NCBI RefSeq assembly: GCF_040712315.1
Contig: NC_134021.1
Span: 24,947,501 to 25,011,500, forward strand
Source of the DNA: Castanea sativa
Taxonomy: Eukaryota > Streptophyta > Magnoliopsida > Fagales > Fagaceae
Reading direction: 5' to 3'
Length of the DNA stretch: 64,000 nucleotides
Under the pieces are notes generated by a model. It was not told the origin of the DNA. It made no database searches and saw nothing but the letters and a program-made list of their open reading frames with translations. This document shows positions 56,011 through 64,000 of this stretch, in pieces (positions within the stretch are counted from its first letter, which is position 1; every line of letters starts with the position of its first letter). Position numbers and translations under genes: made by a program.

Positions 56011-57890
56011 GACATGCATGTGGTTCCAGCTGTACAGCTCGTTAGGTTTCTCTACGCTCATCCAAATTAGAATGCAGAGTATATTCAGGACCACCATACA
56101 TCTACTAGATTCTATTTTTAGATGAGTTATCTTGAAATCAGCCAAGTTCATAACCACTGCAATTAAAGTTACCCTAATTTTTTTTTTTGTACAGTATGAG
56201 GTATCCAATTCTTTTGGATATATATTTAAAAAAAAATTAATATTCGAGTTGTTAAGACTCACCAAATCATTTTGTTTATTAGATGGAAGTTCTTGATGCA
56301 TTGACTGTCTTCATGATCACTTTGCAATTCTCATGTGGCCCACCAGTTCTTGATCCATTGACTCTCAATTCTCATATAATCAAAAGAACTCGGAATGTGA
56401 TTTGTTTTGATTCTTACTAGGAGTTTTACTGCACTATATATACCCTGATTGATGTACACAGTTTTAACAGTGTACAATGGAATGGAAATAAAAGTAGATG
56501 CTGGAGGTATTGCTGGGAAAAAGAATGCATATTTAGGAAGTTGTTGCTTCAAATCGGTAAGCGGTATATGAAAGAAATCTTGAATGACATATAATTAATC
56601 AAGTTTACATTCAATCAGTAGACCCAACGACTGAAAAAGCGAGTGTAGACCCCATAAATGGCACCTATGACTAAAAAGCAAAATATCGGGTCCAAAATTA
56701 TAGAGGGTGATCGATGATGGTCTATCAGCCATTGGCTTTTAGTTTTACCATGCAAGCTATAGCTTCCCATGACCAAGAGGAGTAATAAATGTGCTAACTT
56801 GCACTCTGATTATTGGAACACTATTTGCCTGAGGTTGCTTCTGAAGCTTAAGTTCATTTCATAATTAAGCTTCATTAAGTTTGACTACCAATTGAAGATT
56901 GTCTTCCTTTTGCTATCATGTGGAGTAAAGACTAAGAAAAAAAAAAATCCTTCTACAAATTGAACTAAGTGTTTTATACAATTTCTAAATTTTGGCCATT
57001 GAGGCTTGTAATCGGCCACATCAGCCTCAAATAAAAGCTTTATAATTTGCGTTTAACCCCACCTGATATCTGAACATGGATCTCGTTTTGTGTTTGTCTC
57101 ACACTTTGATCACTATCCATCATAAGGCCTACCTTAGTACTTGTCAAGAATGGTTTCATGCCATGGAGCCCAATGTTCGGAACAGCTGGTAGTGATGAAC
57201 TACACTTTTAGGAATGCCAGCTAAAATTGTTTGAGGAAAAAAATGTAAAAACATTTCTTGAATTTTGAGTAAAAAATCATGACCCTCTGTTCTTCTAATT
57301 TGAAATTTAATTAAAGCTCCTAAACTTTCGTTAGAAAATTGAAATCACATGTGATGCTCTTGATGCCATTATTTAGATTTAAAAAAATTATTTTAACTTA
57401 AATTTAATAATAATAAAACTTGTTTTAAATTGTATTAATAATTTAACGTTTTCTATTTTTCGTCTCTACCCACATGGAATCCATTCCCCCCTCTCTCTCT
57501 CTCTCATGCTGCAGAAGACATCAAGAGAGACGAGCCATTAATTGAATGCGGTCAATTGAAGTGGGAGTGGGTGCATATAGTCTATTAGAAGATGGGAGAG
57601 GGTGTGATGTAGGTGGAAAGTCACAAAGTCACAAGAAACAAGTAGCTTCTATTTCGAGAATAAACCATTGAATCCACAATGGGTTAACTGAATACACAAG
57701 CAGAAATTTGAAATCCACCGAGAAAAAAAAAATCACCTCCTCTCTAAAAAGTGTATGAAACAGAGCTTGAATGCCTGAGGGATACAACCAGTAATTTCTA
57801 GAAACCAATTCATTGAACAACTAGGAAACTCCATGAAAACCCTAATTTGGGCTAGGCATGAAATTACTCTAAATAAACGGAAAAATCACA
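55657..57890. other. intergenic, no gene seen
   Basis: Contains a CT run at 55978-56006 and otherwise AT-rich DNA with only short chance frames. Confidence 0.5.
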
Positions 57891-58095
57891 AAATCATATT
57901 TGAAAACAAATCTTTTTTTTTTTTGAGAAACATTTGAAAACAAATCTTAATTACTGTGTAAGGACCAAATTTCGATTAAACTATTCTTAAAAACTCTCTA
58001 AAACAAGAAAATAATATGCTTCAAAAATTTCACGAAATTAAAAATAAAAAGAAAATAAAAGAAATAATAATATACAAAAACAAAACTTAAACTTT
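57805..58095 (+). repeat. dispersed repeat, copy a
   Basis: GAACAACTAGGAAACTCC, then GGCTAGGCATGAAATTA, GGAAAAATCACAAAA and a CTTAAAAACTCTCTAAAAC block recur in the same order at 62222-62480 with drift. The left end may extend further. Element class unknown. Confidence 0.5.
57898..57947 (-). mobile_element. micro-insertion: T11 plus GAGAAAC with 16-bp target duplication
   Basis: ATTTGAAAACAAATCT is repeated exactly at 57898-57913 and 57932-57947. The inserted 18 bp are eleven T and GAGAAAC. On the minus strand this is GTTTCTC plus A11. Confidence 0.7.
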
Positions 58096-58106
58096 ATAGT
58101 TCATAT

Positions 58107-58230
58107 CAAGGGAATCAATCTCATATCGAAGGTTATACCGGTTTAACTAGTAAAATGATATATTTCGATACTGGTCAATACCAGTGTACCGTTTCGGGTT
58201 TACCATTATTTTTTATATTTATAAATATAA

Positions 58231-58328
<98 letters not shown>

Positions 58329-58680
58329 AAATATAAAAGTTTACCATAAAACATTACCTCAATTCAGAAAAAATTATTCATGATTTTAGACTTTAGCATC
58401 AATTAGAAGAAAAAAAACATAATATAAAAAATAGAAAACTTAATTGTTCATTGCATACTAAGAAAACAAATAATACTAATAAGTTAATACAAGTAAGTTA
58501 CCATTTTTGTCTTTACAAAAATTCAAAAATTACAAAACTAAAATAAATAAAAAAATTTATGTACCGGCCGGTATTACCTGAAATCGACTGATATTTAAAC
58601 CGGTATGAAACGTTGGTTTTTCGATACCAGTATATGTACCGGTACGGTACATATCGGCCGGTACAATGTTGACCACATTG
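58107..58680 (+). mobile_element. CCGGTA-rich hAT-type MITE, copy 3
   Basis: Starts CAAGGGAATCAATCTC, ends CAATGTTGACCACATTG. The target duplication is GTTCATAT / GTTCATAC (58099-58106, 58681-58688), 7 of 8. More diverged than the other copies. Its centre has been replaced by TA/GT/TA microsatellites (58229-58323) at the site where copies 2 and 4 also have repeats. Confidence 0.85.
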
Positions 58681-58707
58681 GTTCATACTCTATTTATATA
58701 TCAAAAT

Positions 58708-59278
58708 TATGGGTGTTTGTAGTACAATTTGGTGGTTTTTGGGTCATTTTAAGAGCTACACTTTGCAGTGCAGTTTAGTCAAAACAATCACCACAGTGCA
58801 CCTTAGTTTTGCGGTCACATGTGCGGTGCAGTATGGTTCGGTGCGATGTACAAGGTGTGGTTTGATTGATTTTAAGATGATATATTTTTCAAGATGTCAT
58901 GGTCAATATACCATCTTCATTGGTGCGATTTACTAATTTACTATTAATAATCATGACAACATGACAATAAGTTTAAAAAATATATAAACTTTGTAACAAA
59001 AAAATATTACAAATATATACAAGACAAAAACAAACTTATCACTGATTAACAATAAACTAAAAGTACCACAAATATATACAAAAAAGAAAAAATTAAACTT
59101 TTGAAATTTTGATTTTGTGAGAGAATGAGAGTGCGAGATGGAGAAGTGAATGAAGTTTTGATTTTATATTTAACCAAAACAAAACCATTTTTAATGTGAA
59201 ACTAGAACGCACTAACGCAAGGCTGGCTAGTTACCTCTTTTTTTTTTTTTTGTTGAGAAGAGGTTGTCTAATTACTTC

Positions 59279-59341
<63 letters not shown>

Positions 59342-59530
59342 TGTATGTATGTGGTGTAGTTTTGTACGGTTTTCTTATCATAAAACCGCACACCGCACCA
59401 CACAATGTGGTGCAGTTCACTACCATTTGTGGTGCAGGTCACTACCATTTGTGGTGCAGTGCGGTTATTCTATTTTGTGGGCAGTTTTGATCAGTTTGAG
59501 TGCCGTTGTGTGGTTCAGTGAACACTCCTA
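58708..59530. mobile_element. GCGGTG-rich hAT-like MITE, copy A
   Basis: Left end TATGGGTGTTTGTAGTAC; right end read inward TAGGAGTGTTCACTGAACC. Subterminal GTGCGGT, TGGTGCAG and GCGGTTT words sit in both halves. The AT-rich core has a TA run at 59281-59332. No clean 8-bp duplication was found. Aligns with copy B. Confidence 0.6.
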
Positions 59531-59534
59531 AATT

Positions 59535-60168
59535 TAGGGGTGTTTGCAGTGCGGTGCGGTACGATTTTGGGCCATTTTTAGCACCGCACTTTGCGTGCAG
59601 TTTAGCTAAAACCATAATTGTACCGCAATTTATTTTTGTCATCACATGTGCGGTGCGGTGTAATGCGGTGTGGTTTAAAGTTTAGCCAAAGCCATAATTG
59701 CAACGCACCTCATTTTTGCGGTCACATATGCGGTGCGGTGTATAAGATGCGGTTTGAATGATTTGAAGTTGGTATATTTTTCAAATTTTGGGTTTTTTCT
59801 ACCCAGCCTAAAACTAATTTTTCCTTTTGTTTTGATCCAAGTTTTAAACTATTGAGCTAGTCTTTCTTTATTTTGGGCTGGATTTCCTAATCAACACTTG
59901 TTGGGGTTATCAAACTATATATATTTTTTGAAAACTAGAGGTATTAAACTATTAATAATATATTTAATATTAAAAATAATTAAATATATTAATATATAGA
60001 GAGAGTGCGGTGCGGTGCAGTTTGTGCGGTTTTCTTATTATAAAACAACAAACCGCATTGCACTATGTGGTGTGGTGCACTATTACTTGCGGTGTAGAGC
60101 GGTTATGTCATTTTGCAAGTAATTTTGGTGCAGTTTTTTGAGTTTGTGCGGTTTGGTGAACACCCCTG
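59535..60168. mobile_element. GCGGTG-rich hAT-like MITE, copy B
   Basis: Left end TAGGGGTGTTTGCAGTGCGG; right end read inward CAGGGGTGTTCACCAAACC, a good terminal inverted repeat with the hAT-style CAGGGGTG start. Subterminal GCGGTGCGGT repeats. It lies only 4 bp from copy A, so the two ends form an inverted junction at 59519-59545. Confidence 0.65.
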
Positions 60169-60250
60169 CTTCTAATCAGAAACCTCTAATTGAAAAAACT
60201 ACTCGTTGGGATTTGGAATATGTCATACCAAGTGAATAACTATGTTGAAT

Positions 60251-60706
60251 CAATGTGGCCAATACCGTACCGGTACCGGCCGTACCGGCCGGTACATACC
60301 GTACCGGCCAGTGCACCAGTACCGGTACACTTCTATATTGTACCGAAAAAAATACCGGCCGTACCGGCCGCGTACCGGCCAATTTCGGGCAATACCAGCC
60401 GGTACAAAAAAAAGCTTTTTTTTTTTTTTTTTTTTTAGTTTTGTAATTTTTGAATTTTTGTAAAGGCATAATGGTAACTTATTTACATTAGCTTCTTAGT
60501 ATTATTTGTTTTCTTAGTATGTAATGAACAACTAAGTTTTCTATTTTTTATATTGTGTTTTTTTTTTCCTTTTATTTGATACTAAAGTCTAAAACTATGA
60601 ATAATTTGTTTTGAATTGAGGTAATGTTTTATAATAAAATTTTATATTTACTATAATATAAGTGAAATATTATATGTTTATAAACATAGTTCTAGAGATT
60701 TTGGTA

Positions 60707-60748
<42 letters not shown>

Positions 60749-60854
60749 AAATAGCGGTAAACCCGAAACGGTACACCGGTATTGACCGGTATCCGAAATA
60801 TATCGTACCGGTGGCCAAACCGGTACAGCCTCCGATACGGTATTGACTTCCTTG
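60251..60854 (-). mobile_element. CCGGTA-rich hAT-type MITE, copy 4
   Basis: A perfect 8-bp target duplication TGTTGAAT lies at 60243-60250 and 60855-60862. It is inverted relative to copies 1-3 (right end TATTGACTTCCTTG). The CCGGTA arrays are the densest of the four copies. TG/TA microsatellites at 60705-60747 occupy the shared internal site. Confidence 0.92.
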
Positions 60855-60862
60855 TGTTGAAT

Positions 60863-61210
60863 ACTTAAATCCTTTTACCTTCTTTCCATATTTATGTACA
60901 ATTCATCAAATTGAAGTAATAAAACAACTAGAGATTCTTTTTTCTTGAATTTTAGGAAATTAACCAAATCACCTAATAAAATCAATAATCTTTGGTGATT
61001 TCAACTTAAATTATAGAATCTTGATATTTAGAATCAATTAAATTGATTTTATGGATCTTCAGCGAATTTCTTAACAATTTATGTCTCATGATCTTTGGAC
61101 CGACTGCAATTTTCATCATTTTTTTTCAAGAACATTTTTTTTTTACTTAATGACTTAGAGAAAATTTTCCAACCAATTGCTTTATTTTTCACTTTATTTT
61201 TTTGCCCCTA

Positions 61211-61251
<41 letters not shown>

Positions 61252-61460
61252 GGCTTGAACTTGAAACTGACTAAATAATTCTTGGTATTGATTGAACAAC
61301 ACCAACTCGTAATTTGGTGATCAAAGACTTATCTAAATCAACCGTACAATTTTCAAATTTGTAAAAACACACACACGCACATATATATCACTAAATGAGT
61401 TAGGAAATCTAAATGGTTATGATTAATTTTAGTGATTTCACAAATATTTAATTTTTGATG

Positions 61461-61514
<54 letters not shown>

Positions 61515-61642
61515 TGAAATGAGTTAAGAAACTTAAATGGTTAAGATTAATTTTAGTGAATTCACAAATAATAATTTTTATGGCTTTTATGTCAATTGTA
61601 GTCAAAGCAACTAAACTTGAAGAAGAATGTTATTTCTAAATC

Positions 61643-61707
<65 letters not shown>

Positions 61708-61884
61708 CAAATAAAAATTGTTTTTATATAGAGTTTATATAAAATAATCATATAAATTTCTTTAATATAAATAATTAATGCATAATTTTAGATAATTAAT
61801 ATATGCATTTACTATATTGGCAATTCAATGTACTAATACTTTTTTTTTTGGTTGAGAAAATGTACTTATACTTTGTTGAGCTAG

Positions 61885-61940
<56 letters not shown>

Positions 61941-61965
61941 AAAGATTGTATCATGTGACAGAATC
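60863..61965. other. intergenic, microsatellite-rich
   Basis: ATT runs at 61208-61250 and 61642-61706, a TA run at 61465-61512 and a run of 45 A at 61891-61935. A 22-bp phrase around AAATGGTTA(T/A)GATTAATTTTAG occurs twice (about 61411, 61534) on either side of the TA run. No gene. Confidence 0.6.
61827..61874 (-). mobile_element. micro-insertion: poly(T) plus GGTTGAGAA with target duplication
   Basis: AATGTACTAATACTTT (61827-61842) and AATGTACTTATACTTT (61859-61874) differ at one base. Between them are T7 and GGTTGAGAA. Same design as 57898-57947 and 13291-13353. Confidence 0.6.
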
Positions 61966-61983
61966 TTATGCTCTTTTATATAA

Positions 61984-62217
61984 CACACACACACACACTA
62001 GGCACATCAACCATTATTATTAAAAATTTGTATAATGCTTGCAAGGTTTTTGTCGAAACTAAAATTTTTTTTCTTAAAAGAATATTACAGAATTTTTTTT
62101 CATACACACACACACTAGGCACATCAACCATTATTATTAACAATTTGTATAATGCTTGCAAGGTTTTTGTCGAAACTGAAATTTGTTTTCTTAAAAGAAT
62201 ATTACAAAATTTTTTTT
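61984..62217 (+). repeat. two 117-bp tandem repeats
   Basis: CTAGGCACATCAACCATTAT starts at 61998 and again at 62115. The two units agree over their whole length, including a leading CA run, GTTTTTGTCGAAACT and CTTAAAAGAATATTAC, with only a few substitutions. Confidence 0.92.
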
Positions 62218-62221
62218 TCCT

Positions 62222-62480
62222 AGAACATCTAGGAAACATAAGAAAGTCCTAATTTTTTCTAGGTATGAAATTAGGTTTAATAAAAGGAAAAATCACAAAA
62301 CCTTATTCTTAAACCAATCGTAATTAATATCCTACCATATAAAAAATAAATTTTGACCACAATACTCCTAAAAATTATTTAAAACTAAGACATAAATTAT
62401 TAAGGATAACTCTAGAAAATTTTAAAAATTATATTAAAAAATATACAAAAATTAATATGCAACAAAACATAAACCCTACA
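62222..62480 (+). repeat. dispersed repeat, copy b
   Basis: Partner of 57805-58095: GAACATCTAGGAAAC, TCTAGGTATGAAATTA, GGAAAAATCACAAAA in the same order. Confidence 0.5.
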
Positions 62481-64000
62481 TCACGAATTACCACGATGCC
62501 ATCTCCATTCTCATAAGTGATGAATTTTTGAACAAATATTTTACGATTTTCTTTTATTTACAATGTTTTGTTTTTTATTTATTATATATTAAAATGCATC
62601 ACTTGCACCTGGCACGATTGATTTGAGTCTTTGTTGAAAGTTTAGGGAGTTTTAATATAATATTAGAATAGGAGGTCAACTTGATTTTGGCCCAAAATTT
62701 CGGAAATGTTTTTGCATTTTGCCCCAATTTTTATGAGAAGATATATCATCAACAGTATTTTAGAGACAACATTATTCACAATTGTTAATATAATATGTTG
62801 TAATTAATAGATATAAACGTGCCGTCGACAATGAACTCAAATAAAAATGATGTTACTTCACACTATATTTAATAGTTACGATAAAAGTTGAAAAAAATAT
62901 TGCACCTCATTTTACTCATTTTGCAAAAGTCTTTATTCTAATTTAAACACAAAAGAAATGATAATTGAAAGTTGTTGCACTGCCCTTCATTATAAAAAGC
63001 ACTTGTACCTTTTCATTTAAAGAAAGCACAGGGACCACTCATGTCATACTTTTGGGCTCCAATTGCGTTTCTGTCTTCTGCTACTAGGAATGGATTTTCA
63101 TTTTAATTTTGCAACAAAACCCATAATCTGCGGTTGAGGTCGTGAGAGATGTATGATTGGCAAAAATGAGAAAAATAGCGGTAGGGTACGGATTTTTTAG
63201 TATATTTTTAGGTCTATTCATAATAGTTAGTGTTTATGGAAAGGGAAGTGAAAATTACACATACCAACTTGAATACATGTCTATACACGTAAGTACAAAA
63301 ACGACTGAAATCATGAGTTGAAGACAATTTCGTGTCTTCATTTCATGCACGATTTTAGTTGTTGCAAGCCTGTGTGATTAGTACACAAATTTATGAAACG
63401 GGTTTTACTACTACGGAAAAAATATATAGATCTTTATGGTTAATTAAAGTTCTTTAATTTCATTTATCCATATGTGCCAATGCCTAAAAGACAAGGTCAC
63501 AAGAGTAATAGAAGTCACTGTTGCAGTTGAACTGTTGTTTTCTCATTCCCTGGGTTTTAGGCTTCTAGTTCTGGCAGTGGCAGAGTGTTATTGGCCAGTA
63601 TGACCACCAATGCTTGGGTGTACCTCCTTGTCCCACAATAGACTAATTTCGTGCCCTACAACAACACATATCTATTATGCATGCTCTTTCGTGTTCTGGT
63701 CTCTTCTACCAATTTTAAAATAGTCATTGTAATATGAAGCGAATGAGAATTTAGTTTCAATTTTTTTAGCAGAATGGTCACTCATTTTTGTGGTTTAAAT
63801 AAAATTACAGATGCCCTTCTTGTGCCTGTACCATTAAATTTGACAAAGAGATTCTTTTTCGATGTAGACCCTTAAGATGGAGACAATAGCCATAGTCTTT
63901 TCCACAAATTTGGAGACTCTCACGCCCTCCACCCAGTTTGTTTGGAACCTCAAAGTCAGGTAAAAATTTAAAGGCAGCGATAGGAGACACCAGTAGAAAT
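62481..64000. other. intergenic or edge of unseen gene
   Basis: No supported gene. GC content rises slightly in 63480-63680 and 63800-64000. A minus-strand frame at 63990-63805 (LPDFEVPNKLGGGRESLQIC) could be part of a gene beyond the window, but nothing identifies it. Confidence 0.4.

Noticed and set aside
58155..58349. Frame with poly-Tyr/Ile and Cys/Val runs
   Set aside because: Translation of TA and GT microsatellites inside a MITE.
61891..61935. A45 run as the tail of a LINE or SINE
   Set aside because: No B box, body or target duplication could be tied to it; kept only as a homopolymer.
695..62217. CRISPR-like arrays among the tandem repeats
   Set aside because: Repeats are microsatellites, MITE subterminal arrays or single tandem duplications; no evenly spaced identical repeats with unique spacers, and the DNA is clearly plant nuclear.

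Overview
The window reads as nuclear DNA of a flowering plant. It is AT-rich, full of dinucleotide and trinucleotide microsatellites and layered plant transposons, and has one clear host gene with GT-AG introns. The mix of Ty1/copia, Tat-type Ty3/gypsy, CACTA, hAT, Mutator-like and tRNA-derived SINE sequences fits a woody eudicot. The SINE and LTR styles remind me of Fagales (oak or chestnut relatives), but that is recollection rather than something tested here.

Layout. 1-3400 is the 3' end of a Tat-type Ty3/gypsy element, with a decayed antisense spliced gene and the 3' LTR at 2799-3400. 3761-13044 is a 9.3 kb CACTA-type DNA transposon without a recognisable transposase; it carries later insertions, including a solo gypsy LTR (7859-8615) and an LTR-like unit (9191-10174). 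13045-21500 is gene-poor DNA with several MITEs and fold-back elements. 21517-26687 is a complete but dead Ty1/copia element with 172-bp LTRs and an ACTAC target duplication. 27235-27728 is a Mutator-like hairpin MITE; 28211-28369 is a SINE; 29160-30030 is a ruined RNase H-type reading frame. 30869-38490 holds another hAT MITE, a decayed tandem duplication, a solo Tat LTR (34199-34892) and a mostly deleted gypsy element (35783-37393) that landed in an older hAT-like element.

38494-49495 is a nest. A minus-strand copia remnant was split by a 10.2 kb Tat gypsy element (38930-49094, target duplication CCTCT) and separately by a SINE (49269-49433, 16-bp target duplication). The copia reading frame resumes on the far side of each insertion. 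The gypsy element has gag, protease, RT, two RNase H domains and integrase on the plus strand, and a four-exon gene on the opposite strand between integrase and the 3' LTR.

51275-53275 is the only convincing host gene: four exons for a 384-residue WRC-domain (GRF-type zinc-binding) protein. From 53300 to the end I see no other solid gene, but there are MITEs in quantity: two more copies of the CCGGTA-rich hAT family (58107-58680, 60251-60854) and two back-to-back copies of a GCGGTG-rich family (58708-60168).

The most interesting material is the antisense multi-exon gene kept in two copies of the Tat element, the four-copy hAT MITE family with readable 8-bp target duplications and microsatellites at one fixed internal site, and very short poly(T)-GAGAA micro-insertions bounded by target duplications. 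Most premature stops in the retroelements can be explained by C-to-T or G-to-A changes from family consensus, as expected for methylated, silenced copies.
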